DNA of 64,000 bases from Lysobacterales bacterium. GTDB taxonomy: Bacteria; Pseudomonadota; Gammaproteobacteria; Xanthomonadales; SZUA-36. The notes beneath the pieces are model-generated. The model made no database searches. It saw only the letters and a program-made list of their open reading frames with translations, and was not told the DNA's origin. The position numbers and the translations under genes are program-made. Of the stretch, positions 14,223-24,877 are shown in pieces (the first letter of the stretch is position 1; each line of letters opens with the position of its first letter). Location of the stretch: contig JANQPM010000030.1 of NCBI GenBank assembly GCA_028289465.1, positions 1 to 64,000 on the forward strand, read 5' to 3'.

Positions 14223-14531
14223 TTATTCCGCCTTTAGCTGGCTGTAGTAGGCCGCCATATCGGCGATATCCTGATCGCTCAAGCCTTGCGCCATCGGCGC
14301 CATCACTGGATCCGTACGATTGCCGTCGCGAAAGTCCTTCATCTGCTTGATCAGGTACTGATCTTTCTGGCCGGCGAGGTTCGGCCACAGCGGATTGGCG
14401 CTGATGCCGTCCGGGCCGTGGCAGCCGGCGCAGGTCGTGGATTTGGCTTTTCCGGCTTCCGCATCAGCCGCCAGGGCCGGTCCGGCAACCAGGAACGTAG
14501 CCAACAAAGCGGTGAGAAGGGTACATCTCAT
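14223..14531 (-). CDS. Small class I cytochrome c, nor operon
   Basis: A 102-residue periplasmic cytochrome c. It has a signal peptide (residues 1-21, G-P-A-L-A-A-D), the haem attachment motif C34-A-G-C-H38 followed by G-P-D-G-I-S, and a methionine ligand candidate in D-P-V-M-A-P-M-A-Q-G-L-S. The form is that of cytochrome c4/c5-type single domains (K-D-F-R-D-G-N-R-T-D-P-V-M-x-x-M). It starts 25 bases after norB and so probably is the last gene of the operon. It is a good candidate for the electron donor to NorC or to NirS; this is inference from position. Confidence 0.88.
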   Translation of the reverse strand: MRCTLLTALLATFLVAGPALAADAEAGKAKSTTCAGCHGPDGISANPLWPNLAGQKDQYLIKQMKDFRDGNRTDPVMAPMAQGLSDQDIADMAAYYSQLKAE

Positions 14532-14556
14532 TTATTTTTCTCCTGTGCTGTAATGC

Positions 14557-16053
14557 TCAGGCGGCTTGTGCCTGAGCCTGGTGTTCGGTCGGTTTCTCGG
14601 CCGGCCGGGTTTCGCCCTTGCCGATGGTGATCAGGTCCCATACCAGCAACAGTGTACCTGCCGCGGTGACGTAGCCGAATATCTGCCGCCAGAACATGCC
14701 CTGAACAAACCACTCGCCGCGCTGCGCTTCAAAATAACCGGCCCAGGTCGACCCTTGCAAGGCCCGTTCCACGAACGACTGTTCATAGCCGGAGACCAAT
14801 AACGCGACCGTCATGCCGACAACGCCGATGTTCAACAGGGCCAGTGCCCATTTCCAGCGCCATGCATGCCTGATACCGGCGCCCATAAACACATCGCCGC
14901 GCCATTTCTGAATCGCGATATAGAACATCGCAATATTGATCGTCGCATACGCGCCGAAAAATGCCAGGTGTCCGTGCGAGGCCGACCACTGCGTACCGTG
15001 CGTATACAAATTGATCTGCGGCAGGGTATGCATAAAGCCCCAGACACCGGCACCGAAGAAGTTGCCAAAGGCATGGGCGATCAGCCAGGCCAATGCCGGG
15101 TGATTGGAATTCTTGAACCGGTGTACCCCGGAGTCGTAAACCGCGTGTACGACCATCGCGACCAGCGGAATCGGTTCTAACGCTGAGAAAAAGCCGCCGA
15201 TGCTGAGCCAGTACTCAGGCGTGCCGATCCAGAAGTAGTGGTGTCCCAGGCCGAGGATTCCGGAACCGAACATCAATGCCACTTCGATGTACAGCCAGGT
15301 AGTCACGATCTTGCGTCGGGCGCCTAGCGTTTTGATCAGACCCCAGGCCATGATACAGCCGACCAGAACTTCCCAGGTGGCTTCCACCCACATGTGAATC
15401 ACCCACCACCACCAGTACTGGTCCATGGAAATGTTCGGCGAATAGAACATGCCGGCAAGGTACAGGCCGGCCAGCGCGATCAAATCCAGAACCAGCACGC
15501 CGGAAATACCGCTCCAGCGGCCCTTCATAAAGGTTGCGGCAACGTTATAGAAGAATACCAGCACCACCGCGACGATACCGAAGTCGGCCCAGCGCGGCGC
15601 TTCGATGTATTCACGGCCTTCGTTGATCAGCCACAGGGATTTCTGTTCGCCGGGGCCCGTCTGGACAAGCAGGTAGACAATAACTACGACAGTAACTGCC
15701 GCGGTAAGCACCCAGAATGCGAGGTTGGCCAGTTTGGCGCCGACCAGTTCGGTACCGGATTCGTCTTCCACCAGCCAATAGACCGAGCCGATAAAACCGT
15801 ACAGCATCCAGACGATCATCGCGTTGATGTGTACCATCCGGTTGACGTTGAAATCCAGCACGTTGTAGAGAAATTCCGGCATCAGATACTGCAACCCGGC
15901 CAGCAGGCCGAACAGAATCTGTGCGCCGAACAAGATGATCGCGACGCTGAAATACTTGACGGCCAGTCGCTGGCCGGCGTTCAGTTCGGCGCTATTTAAT
16001 TTTCCGCGCATGGCCGTTTGGGACATGGGTTGATTTACTGCTTGTGCCATCAT
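14557..16053 (-). CDS. norB: Nitric oxide reductase large subunit NorB (cNOR)
   Basis: Catalytic subunit of cytochrome-c-dependent nitric oxide reductase, 2 NO to N2O at the inner membrane. The 498-residue protein has about 12 transmembrane helices. Key sites are visible: the first haem-b His in M-V-H-I-N-A-M-I-V-W, the FeB His and catalytic Glu segment in H-M-W-V-E-A-T-W-E-V, the double His in G-L-G-H-H-Y-F-W-I-G, and the haem ligands in A-S-H-G-H-L-A-F-F-G-A-Y. It is about 25 residues longer at the N-terminus than I recall for Pseudomonas NorB and lacks the quinol-oxidising N-terminal extension of qNOR. Its start overlaps the norC stop; ATG at 16053 or 16050 cannot be distinguished. Confidence 0.97.
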   Translation of the reverse strand: MMAQAVNQPMSQTAMRGKLNSAELNAGQRLAVKYFSVAIILFGAQILFGLLAGLQYLMPEFLYNVLDFNVNRMVHINAMIVWMLYGFIGSVYWLVEDESGTELVGAKLANLAFWVLTAAVTVVVIVYLLVQTGPGEQKSLWLINEGREYIEAPRWADFGIVAVVLVFFYNVAATFMKGRWSGISGVLVLDLIALAGLYLAGMFYSPNISMDQYWWWWVIHMWVEATWEVLVGCIMAWGLIKTLGARRKIVTTWLYIEVALMFGSGILGLGHHYFWIGTPEYWLSIGGFFSALEPIPLVAMVVHAVYDSGVHRFKNSNHPALAWLIAHAFGNFFGAGVWGFMHTLPQINLYTHGTQWSASHGHLAFFGAYATINIAMFYIAIQKWRGDVFMGAGIRHAWRWKWALALLNIGVVGMTVALLVSGYEQSFVERALQGSTWAGYFEAQRGEWFVQGMFWRQIFGYVTAAGTLLLVWDLITIGKGETRPAEKPTEHQAQAQAA

Positions 16054-16649
16054 TCACCCTCCTGCGCAATCGGCTTGAAGTTCCGCGGAAAGCCATTGGT
16101 ATCAATCGCCGACATCCACTTCAGAAACGCGATAATGGCGCGTGCCTCTTCCTCGGTAATATCGAGGTCGGGCATTTTCCGCGTCGTGCCGTAGCCGCGT
16201 GCATTGGCCTCCGGATCCAGCAGGAAATTGACCATTAACTGTTCGCGCACAGCTTCCGCGCCCCAGCCCTGGTCGAGCCAGGCCTTGGTCAGGTCCGGTG
16301 CGTAGTACGCGCCGTTGCCGAGCAGGGTATGGCAGTTCATGCAGTTTTTCGCCTGTACCGTCATTTTGCCCTTGCTGACCATGGCTTGCGCCTGCTCTTC
16401 GCTGAGTACGGTGCCGAACAACGGTGCCTGGCCGCCGATCACCGGCACTTGCATATTCCTGTCGTTATCCATCTTGTAGTAAATGCGATGGTTGATAACG
16501 GAGTAGGCCGGCACGCGGTCGCTGCCGGCGGTGATTTTCGCGACGGAATCAAAGGTCAGCAAGATCAACGCGACCAGCATCAGGGCGGTCACCCAGATCG
16601 CGGTTTTACGCCAGACGTTTTCGTCCGCCCACCAAGGGGTTTTACTCAT
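16050..16649 (-). CDS. norC: Nitric oxide reductase cytochrome c subunit NorC
   Basis: Membrane-anchored cytochrome c subunit that passes electrons to NorB. 199 residues: one N-terminal helix (about 14-33), then a periplasmic c-type domain with C103-M-N-C-H107 followed by T-L-L-G-N-G-A-Y-Y-A-P-D-L-T-K, the family signature, and the Met ligand in T-R-K-M-P-D-L-D-I-T. The start M-S-K-T-P-W-W-A-D-E is chosen over a longer frame to 16742 because it matches the family and overlaps the upstream gene by 8 bases. The protein is longer than the usual 145-150 residues, mainly through a periplasmic insert (about 45-85) before the haem domain. Confidence 0.95.
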   Translation of the reverse strand: MSKTPWWADENVWRKTAIWVTALMLVALILLTFDSVAKITAGSDRVPAYSVINHRIYYKMDNDRNMQVPVIGGQAPLFGTVLSEEQAQAMVSKGKMTVQAKNCMNCHTLLGNGAYYAPDLTKAWLDQGWGAEAVREQLMVNFLLDPEANARGYGTTRKMPDLDITEEEARAIIAFLKWMSAIDTNGFPRNFKPIAQEGE

Positions 16650-16998
16650 TGGTTTGGCCTCCGTTAAGTGGATTGCGAGAATCGGTGTCGGCGGTCTTGT
16701 GAGCGGACTCGTGGGTGCCGACGCACAAATGCCAGATCGCATGTGGTGCCAGGAGGTAGCCGAACAGCATCACAAAGACCACCGTGGACCAGAAACCCGA
16801 CAGATGCAGCGACCGAGCCAGAACGATGGTTGCGACTGCCAGGCATAAATAGGCCAGATAAGCGGCCGGCATCCACGCGGGCCGCTTGCGCAGCCGCGAC
16901 CACGCAAACAAAGCCGCATAAATCGCCCCGAACATGACTACCAGAGCACCGGCCATAGTGGCCAGCATAATCTGTTGCGCTTCTACCGGGTCAGTCAT
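16642..16998 (-). CDS. Small membrane protein, first gene of the nor operon
   Basis: A 118-residue protein with three hydrophobic segments (about residues 11-33, 45-65 and 72-92) and a hydrophilic C-terminus with H-A-I-W-H-L-C-V-G-T-H-E-S-A-H-K. I do not recognise a named family. The conserved-looking His cluster could bind metal or haem. It overlaps norC by 8 bases, so translation is coupled. It could be an assembly factor for cNOR in the way that NorE or NorD proteins are, but it does not resemble those. The ATG at 16998 is chosen; the ribosome site is weak, and a GTG directly before it is an alternative. Confidence 0.7.
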   Translation of the reverse strand: MTDPVEAQQIMLATMAGALVVMFGAIYAALFAWSRLRKRPAWMPAAYLAYLCLAVATIVLARSLHLSGFWSTVVFVMLFGYLLAPHAIWHLCVGTHESAHKTADTDSRNPLNGGQTNE

Positions 16999-17110
16999 CA
17001 CCGGGCGGGCCCTGCATTGTAGGAATGCGCCGACCCTAGCACAGCGAATCACGGTGAAAATTGACATATCTCAAGTTCTTGCAGCCACCACAGTGGAGGC
17101 CTGCAAGGAT

Positions 17111-17159
17111 TTGATCCCGATCAAAAAACCGCTTTAGCGGGCTCGCTATGATGCGTTTG
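17111..17159 (+). promoter_or_regulatory. FNR-activated promoter of the TonB receptor gene
   Basis: TTGAT-CCCG-ATCAA (17111-17124) is a perfect FNR box. TATGAT (17147-17152) is a good -10 hexamer. If transcription begins near 17159, the box is centred at -41.5, the exact class II FNR geometry. This gives a 40-base leader before the ATG at 17199. The same box lies 119 bases upstream of the first nor-operon gene on the other strand. There I find no -10 at class II spacing; a weak TATGTC is placed for a class I site, so shared control is possible but less certain. Confidence 0.8.
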
Positions 17160-17198
17160 AAGGTCTTTTCTTCAGTCGCCTTTCATGAGGAAATCGCT

Positions 17199-19400
17199 AT
17201 GAAACGCTGGCTTACCCGTTACGCGCTATCAGTGGTCCTGATGCCCTTGCTCATACCGGCCGCCGCGGCAGAGCAGGATGCCGATGCCAGCGAACTCAGC
17301 CCGTTGGTCGTGGTTGCGAACAAAATACCCCGGCCGATCCGGGATGTAGCCGGAACCGTTCATGTCATTGACGCCGATGATCAGCGACGCTCACTGACGC
17401 AGAATCTGGACCAGATGCTGCGCTACCAGCCGGCAATAAATGCCGAACGGGCGGGGACGCGTTTCGGCATGACCGGCATCAACATTCGGGGTATCGGCAA
17501 TAATCGCGTCGCGATCGAGGTGGACGGCGTACCCCAGCGCGATCAATTCGACATCGGCAGCTTTTCCAATGCCGGCAGGGATTTGGTAGAAAGCAGCCTG
17601 ATCCGGCGCGTGGAAGTGCTGAACGGACCGGCGTCCACGCTGTACGGGTCCGACGCCATCGGCGGCGTGGTTGCGATTACCACCTGGGACGCGCAATCAC
17701 TGCTTGCCCGCACCCGGCGGTCCTGGCACGCCCGGCTTGACGGCGCCTATCACGGTGAAGACAGCAGCCAGTCATGGTCCGCGACCGCTGCCGCTGGAAA
17801 TCGCAACTTCGGCCTGCTGGCCGCGGTGACCACGCGCCGTGGCAGCGAGCTGGATAATCAGGCTGCCGACACGCTGGTAGGCGATCTGCAGGACTGGGAT
17901 TCCCGCCATGGCCATTTGCAGGCGTCCTGGTATCAGCACAATGGTAATCAGTTGCACCTGACCGCCAATACTTATCGCAGAGACCGCAGCAGCGACATAC
18001 ATTCACTGCTGGGCAGAGGACGTTTCCGCTCGACCACCGCACTGCACGGCGATGATACCGATGAGCAGCGCGGCGTTTCGCTGCGCTATGAGTTCGGTGC
18101 GCTGGCCGGTTTCGATTCCGGCCGGCTGATAGCGCATTATCAGGCTTCCGATACGGTGCAACGCTCGCGGGAAACGCGCGCCGCCGCCCGCACTCCGGTC
18201 GCGCTGCAGCGCGATTTCTACTATTCGCAGGACACGGCCGGGCTGGAGCTGAATCTGTTTCGTGGCCTGGCCTGGGGCGATACCGACCATCAACTGGGCC
18301 TGGGCCTGGAATACCGCGACGCCCGTACTCGGGAGTTGCGCGACGCGCTGCAAACGACGCTGGCAACCGGTGCGGTGACCAACCATATCCTGAGCGAGAC
18401 GTTTCCGCTGCGAGATTTTCCGATCAGCGACAGCACTGAATGGGGTCTGTTTGTGCATGACGAGATTCGCTGGGGTTCGCAGCGCTGGACGTTGATTCCG
18501 GCGCTGCGTATCGATCACTATTCCCTGAGTCCGCGTGTGGACCGGATTTACCGGGAAGATCACCCGGACGGCGCGGTGGTATCGCTATCCGACCTGGCGG
18601 TTTCGCCAAAGCTCGGTCTGGTCTACCGAATCAGCGACCAGTGGAGCGGTTTCGCCCAGTACGCCCGCGGCTTTCGCGCACCACCGTTCGAGGACGCCAA
18701 CATCGGCCTGGATATTCCATTGTTCAACATTCGGGCCATTCCCAACCCCGATCTGAAATCGGAAACCTCGAATGGGCTGGAGCTTGGCATCCGCCGCTGG
18801 CACTCAGGCGGGCACTTCAGCCTGTCCGCTTTTGCTACCGAGTACGATGACTTCATCGAAACCAAGGCGCGCATCGGCCTGGATCCCGATACCGGCACGC
18901 TGCTGTTTCAATCACGCAATATCGACCAGGCCCGTATCTATGGCCTGGAATTGAATTGGTCGCAGCAGCTAGATACCTGGAGCGAACGGCTGGACGGCTG
19001 GCGTCTTCAGGTGGCCGCGCACTGGGCTCGGGGCGATAACCGGGTCAGCGATGTGCCGCTGAATACGGTATCGCCGCCGCAAGCCATCGCCGGTCTGCAC
19101 TGGCAATCGGCCGACGGCCGCTTCGATACCGGCCTGGTCGGCACGTTTACCCGTGCCCAGACGCGGATTGACCAGACGGACGGCGAGCGCTTTGCCAGTC
19201 CCGGCTACGGCATTGTCGACTGGCTGTGGGGCTGGCAGTCCGGTGAACGGGTAGCGTTGCGCGGCGGGATATTCAATCTCACGGACAGAAAGTACTGGCG
19301 CTGGCAGGATGTGTCGGCGTTCTCGCCGGACGATCCTGCGGTCGAGATTCTGTCGCGTCCGGGCCGGCACGCGGCGGTCGATCTGACCGTCAATTTCTAA
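17199..19400 (+). CDS. TonB-dependent receptor, haem/haemoglobin type
   Basis: A 733-residue outer-membrane receptor. Signal peptide 1-24 (P-A-A-A-A-E), TonB box region near E-L-S-P-L-V-V-V-A-N-K, a plug domain with I-N-I-R-G-I-G-N-N-R-V-A-I-E-V-D-G-V-P-Q and L-N-G-P-A-S-T-L-Y-G-S-D-A-I-G-G-V-V, then a 22-strand barrel ending in V-N-F. F-A-Q-Y-A-R-G-F-R-A-P-P-F-E-D-A-N-I-G and N-P-D-L-K-S-E-T-S-N-G-L-E-L-G match the haemoglobin/transferrin/lactoferrin receptor family; the F-R-A-P and N-P-D-L boxes occur in haem receptors. The ATG at 17199 follows GAGGAAA; an ATG at 17148 lies inside the -10 element and is rejected. FNR control next to NirS and Nor suggests haem or iron supply for respiration without oxygen. 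Confidence 0.9.
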   Translation: MKRWLTRYALSVVLMPLLIPAAAAEQDADASELSPLVVVANKIPRPIRDVAGTVHVIDADDQRRSLTQNLDQMLRYQPAINAERAGTRFGMTGINIRGIGNNRVAIEVDGVPQRDQFDIGSFSNAGRDLVESSLIRRVEVLNGPASTLYGSDAIGGVVAITTWDAQSLLARTRRSWHARLDGAYHGEDSSQSWSATAAAGNRNFGLLAAVTTRRGSELDNQAADTLVGDLQDWDSRHGHLQASWYQHNGNQLHLTANTYRRDRSSDIHSLLGRGRFRSTTALHGDDTDEQRGVSLRYEFGALAGFDSGRLIAHYQASDTVQRSRETRAAARTPVALQRDFYYSQDTAGLELNLFRGLAWGDTDHQLGLGLEYRDARTRELRDALQTTLATGAVTNHILSETFPLRDFPISDSTEWGLFVHDEIRWGSQRWTLIPALRIDHYSLSPRVDRIYREDHPDGAVVSLSDLAVSPKLGLVYRISDQWSGFAQYARGFRAPPFEDANIGLDIPLFNIRAIPNPDLKSETSNGLELGIRRWHSGGHFSLSAFATEYDDFIETKARIGLDPDTGTLLFQSRNIDQARIYGLELNWSQQLDTWSERLDGWRLQVAAHWARGDNRVSDVPLNTVSPPQAIAGLHWQSADGRFDTGLVGTFTRAQTRIDQTDGERFASPGYGIVDWLWGWQSGERVALRGGIFNLTDRKYWRWQDVSAFSPDDPAVEILSRPGRHAAVDLTVNF

Positions 19401-19405
19401 AATAT

Positions 19406-19428
19406 TTGATGTATCTGATTTACATCAA
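19406..19428 (+). promoter_or_regulatory. Overlapping FNR-like and NsrR-like sites upstream of nirS
   Basis: CTGAT-TTAC-ATCAA (19415-19428) matches the FNR box at 9 of 10 defined positions. The overlapping stretch from 19408 (GATGTATCT) to 19426 (ATTTACATC) matches the NsrR consensus with three mismatches and has the right 19-base dyad. The site ends 82 bases before the nirS ATG. I infer activation by FNR without oxygen, possibly with NsrR repression lifted by NO. An NNR/DNR-type factor would recognise the same box. Confidence 0.6.
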
Positions 19429-19494
19429 TTGTCGAAACGCCCCGCTTTCGTATGCTGGTGGCGAGGCGGGTTCGGCAGTCATTCGAACGATTGA

Positions 19495-21663
<2,169 letters not shown>

Positions 21664-21734
21664 CATTTCGCTGGTCCACTGTGGCGGCGCCCAACCCCGT
21701 GACTGATTGGGGCGCCGCCGTTAAGGAGACGGTA

Positions 21735-22949
21735 ATGACTGTACAGCGCATCGGTTTCTTCTTTGCGATGGTTCTGACGGCCTGCACGTCGTTTGCAGAA
21801 CCCCTAGGTGATGCTATTGCGAGTGGCGAATTCGGCCTCGACTTACGCTACCGTTTCGAATATGTCGATCAAACCGGTTTCGATGCCGAAGCAAAGGCGT
21901 CGACCCTGCGCACACGGCTTAACTACCTGACCAAAGACTGGCAGGGCTGGCGCTTGTTTGTCGAAGCGGACAATGTCACCGAGCTGGGCCCGGACGACTT
22001 TAACAGCGGTGCCGGAACCAGCGGTCCGGATCGGGCGCGCTTTCCGGTGGTTGCCGACCCGGACGGTACGGAAATCAACCAGGCCTGGGTGAACTACGCG
22101 TTCTCCGACAATGCCGGTATCAAGTTCGGCCGCCAGCGCATTCTGCTGGACAATCAGCGGTTTGTCGGCGGCGTCGGCTGGCGCCAGAACGAACAGACCT
22201 ATGACGGGCTGTCGCTGACGGCCACGCCGGCCGGCAATGGAAAACTGTTTCTGGCCTATATTCAAAACGTCAATCGCATTTTCGGCGATGACGTCGCCGC
22301 GGGCGATCACGACCAGGACACACTGCTGGCCAATATGTCCTGGCCGTTTTCGGAACAGGTGAAACTAACCGCTTACTACTACGATATCGACAACGACGAT
22401 GCGGCTGCGTTTTCCACCCGTACCGCCGGTCTGCGGCTGGCAGGAACCTATCCGTGGCAAGAGCGCGCTGTGACCTGGGGTCTGGAATGGGCCGACCAAT
22501 CCGACACCGGTAACAATCCGGTGGACTATTCGGCCAACTACTGGCGGGCGGATGCCGGCATCGGGTTCTCGACGTTTAAGCTCAGTGTGGGCTGGGAAGT
22601 ACTGGAAGGCGACGGGACCCGGCCCGGCGCCGCGTTTCGTACGCCACTGGCTACCCTGCATGCATTCAACGGCTGGGCCGACCAATTCCTCGCGACCCCG
22701 GCAGACGGTCTGGAAGACCGGTTTCTGGGTTTGTCAGGTAAAGCCGGCGCGTACCAATGGAAGCTGCTGTGGCACGATTTTTCGGCCCAGAGCGGCAACC
22801 GCGATTTCGGCAGCGAACTGGATATGTCGCTTAGCCGTAAACTCGGGCAACGCTATGGCCTGTTGTTAAAGGCGGCGCTGTTCGACGCCAGTCACAGCGC
22901 ATTCAGGGATACGGACAAGCTCTGGCTGATGCTGACTGCCAAATACTAA
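21735..22949 (+). CDS. Alginate-export-like outer-membrane porin
   Basis: A 404-residue outer-membrane beta-barrel, 71 bases after nirS. Signal peptide 1-21 (C-T-S-F-A-E-P). The mature protein starts G-E-F-G-L-D-L-R-Y-R-F-E-Y-V-D-Q-T-G-F-D-A-E-A-K-A-S-T-L-R-T-R-L-N-Y, then G-I-K-F-G-R-Q-R-I-L-L-D-N-Q-R-F-V-G-G-V-G-W-R-Q-N-E-Q-T-Y-D-G, and ends in a strand closing L-T-A-K-Y. This is the pattern of the alginate-export/OprD-like porin group. The ATG at 21735 follows AAGGAG; an upstream frame to 21681 is not part of the family. Its location suggests passage of nitrite or another anion, or a haem-related ligand; the substrate is not known. Confidence 0.85.
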   Translation: MTVQRIGFFFAMVLTACTSFAEPLGDAIASGEFGLDLRYRFEYVDQTGFDAEAKASTLRTRLNYLTKDWQGWRLFVEADNVTELGPDDFNSGAGTSGPDRARFPVVADPDGTEINQAWVNYAFSDNAGIKFGRQRILLDNQRFVGGVGWRQNEQTYDGLSLTATPAGNGKLFLAYIQNVNRIFGDDVAAGDHDQDTLLANMSWPFSEQVKLTAYYYDIDNDDAAAFSTRTAGLRLAGTYPWQERAVTWGLEWADQSDTGNNPVDYSANYWRADAGIGFSTFKLSVGWEVLEGDGTRPGAAFRTPLATLHAFNGWADQFLATPADGLEDRFLGLSGKAGAYQWKLLWHDFSAQSGNRDFGSELDMSLSRKLGQRYGLLLKAALFDASHSAFRDTDKLWLMLTAKY

Positions 22950-23142
22950 CCGCGCCCCGGTCGAACGCCGGACACCAGGTTCATACCGACGATCTACTAT
23001 TGCGTTTGAAACTCTAGGCTGGCCAGCCGTGAACGCAGCCATCGTATCTGATTTGCAGCGGTCGCTTGGCATACTATAAGATCAGTCGATCATAAGGCTG
23101 GCATATACACCGTTTCCGCATGCGCTTGTATAGTATTAGACA

Positions 23143-24597
23143 ATGACAAATTTTACGGCCGGTTCCCTCCGTTTACTTAGCTGCTTTATCGGCCTCTGTT
23201 TTATAGCAGGGTGTACCAGCATTCCTGATCCTCGCATCACCGTGATGGGTTCGCTGCACGGCGAAGACGGCGCCTATATGCCTGTTGAATCCGTCGATTT
23301 GTTTGTCACTCACCAACCGGATGTGCCGTTACCGCGTGTCGACACAGAACTTCATGGAATGCAGGATTTGAAATCGGTCTCGATGAGCGTCAGTGAAAGC
23401 CAGGGGTTTCCGTTCGACAACGAAGAATTCGCCTTTCTAAGCCTGTCCCGCGGCGTGCCTCGGGTTGGAGAAGAAGAATCGGTTGTCGTGGAGTTGACAG
23501 CAGACAATCTGTGGGTTCGCCGCCATCGAGGGGACCTCGCAGTCCTGCGGCTGCGCAAGGATGATGTGTCGCTTCCTACAACGGAGTTTGATGATTTCGA
23601 CGCGGCAGGCATGCGACCGGCAGGCGCGTCGTGGCTTGCCCGGCTGGAATCGGATGATCGACGAATACCCTGGATAATCGAACCCGCCGCAGGTAACTGT
23701 ACGGCGGTTCCGCTGGTTGCGTCACTCTCCGCTCCGACAGCCGGGCAAACGGTGGACTGCTTCGACCTCAGTACTCTTGCCAATATGTTCTTCGCCAACC
23801 TGGCCGTTACTGTTGTCGAGGAACTCGATAAGGCAGACCTTCCCGTACCTGTGTCGGCCGGTCAGCACCGCTTCTATCTCGTACCTCATCTTGAGCTTGA
23901 GGGCGAAAACGATACGTATTTAGGATTCGGCTTTCTCTACGAGGCTCGTATCTCGCTCAATATGATCGGTGCGGCTTTGGCGACCATAAAGGCAACGGTT
24001 CCGATAAGCATTCATTTCGTTCCGGTTGACCCTCCCGGTGCCAATCCCCCGCGCCTCGAACTGCTGATCGACCCCGTCGGGGCGCCCGCATCGACAATCC
24101 CTTGGGCAAACATCGACCGGGTGACCGTTGAATACGAGGACGGCCCGATTAACGGCTTTCTGGCCGAACAAGTACGCCAGACAGTCGTTGATGCGCTTTC
24201 CGGTTTCGTTTTACCGCCCGTTGCGGTTGCAAGCACGGAGTTGACAGCCGGAGAAGCCCTTTCTCTGCTGATTTCAATGACGGCACCTCGGCCCGCTATC
24301 GTTTCTCCTTATCCCGACGATTTCAACGTCATAGCGCTTCCAGAGCAGCGTGTCACCCTTGACGCTACGCTGTCAAATCAAGTGCTGTCGTATGGAAGCG
24401 TAACCACGAGCGTCACATACGATAACCTGGCCGGCCCCGCTGCACCGGATATGACAGGAACCGTGGTCACCGCGGTTGACGCCGCCGGACGAGTCACCAA
24501 GACCACGATGATTAACAACACCGGCACGATCAGAAGAGTCACTACATTATTCCCGGTCAACCGTCATACACCCTTCGAACTCGTCTTTTTGGAATAA
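23143..24597 (+). CDS. Lipoprotein of unknown function, 484 residues
   Basis: I do not recognise a family. A lipobox at C24 (F-I-A-G-C-T-S) marks a lipoprotein. The rest is rich in beta-strand patterns, with several Asp/Glu-rich turns, a pair of central Cys residues (G-N-C-T-A-V-P and V-D-C-F-D-L, about 187 and 206) that could form a disulfide, and a hydrophobic stretch L-N-M-I-G-A-A-L-A-T-I-K near 275. The region around 375-480 reads like an Ig-like or fibronectin-like beta domain. It stands alone; a dispersed repeat starts on its stop codon. Base composition is slightly lower in GC than the neighbouring nir genes. Confidence 0.6.
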   Translation: MTNFTAGSLRLLSCFIGLCFIAGCTSIPDPRITVMGSLHGEDGAYMPVESVDLFVTHQPDVPLPRVDTELHGMQDLKSVSMSVSESQGFPFDNEEFAFLSLSRGVPRVGEEESVVVELTADNLWVRRHRGDLAVLRLRKDDVSLPTTEFDDFDAAGMRPAGASWLARLESDDRRIPWIIEPAAGNCTAVPLVASLSAPTAGQTVDCFDLSTLANMFFANLAVTVVEELDKADLPVPVSAGQHRFYLVPHLELEGENDTYLGFGFLYEARISLNMIGAALATIKATVPISIHFVPVDPPGANPPRLELLIDPVGAPASTIPWANIDRVTVEYEDGPINGFLAEQVRQTVVDALSGFVLPPVAVASTELTAGEALSLLISMTAPRPAIVSPYPDDFNVIALPEQRVTLDATLSNQVLSYGSVTTSVTYDNLAGPAAPDMTGTVVTAVDAAGRVTKTTMINNTGTIRRVTTLFPVNRHTPFELVFLE

Positions 24598-24650
24598 GGT
24601 GTCTCGCGCCCGCTCCGGCGGGTTGCCGGCTGCTCCAGCACAGTTCGCCG
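24596..24650. repeat. GGTGTCT/CCCGCTCCGGCGGG dispersed repeat
   Basis: Begins on the TAA of the lipoprotein gene: TAAGGTGTCTCGCG followed by the hairpin CCCGCTCCGGCGGG and the CCGGCTGCTCCAGC end. It is nearly identical to the copies at about 500 and 29776. It lies between two convergent genes. Confidence 0.65.
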
Positions 24651-24655
24651 GGCGT

Positions 24656-24877
24656 TCAGCCGTCCTGCGCAACGTATTGGAAAACCTCTTCCAGCGGCAC
24701 TTCAAATACCCGTGCGATCTTAAAGGCCGCTTCCAGAGACGGGGAGTACTTGCCGCCTTCAATGGCGATCACCGTCTGCCGCGTGACGCCGATCCGGTCG
24801 GCCAGCGTCTGCTGAGTCATTTCCCCGGCATGAAACCGCAGCGTGCGGATCTGATTTTTGATATGACTCCTGGCCAT
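24656..24877 (-). CDS. XRE-family small transcription regulator
   Basis: A 73-residue XRE protein of the same short type as the one at 9232: K-N-Q-I-R-T-L-R-F-H-A-G-E-M-T-Q-Q-T-L-A-D-R-I-G-V-T-R-Q-T-V-I-A-I-E-G-G-K-Y-S-P-S-L-E-A-A-F-K-I-A-R-V-F-E-V-P-L-E-E-V-F-Q-Y. This is the YgzD/YozG-like pattern with the I-E-x-G-K-Y-x-P-S-L turn. Its start codon overlaps the stop of the membrane-protein gene by one base, so the two are co-translated. The likely operator lies upstream at 25318-25376. Confidence 0.9.
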   Translation of the reverse strand: MARSHIKNQIRTLRFHAGEMTQQTLADRIGVTRQTVIAIEGGKYSPSLEAAFKIARVFEVPLEEVFQYVAQDG

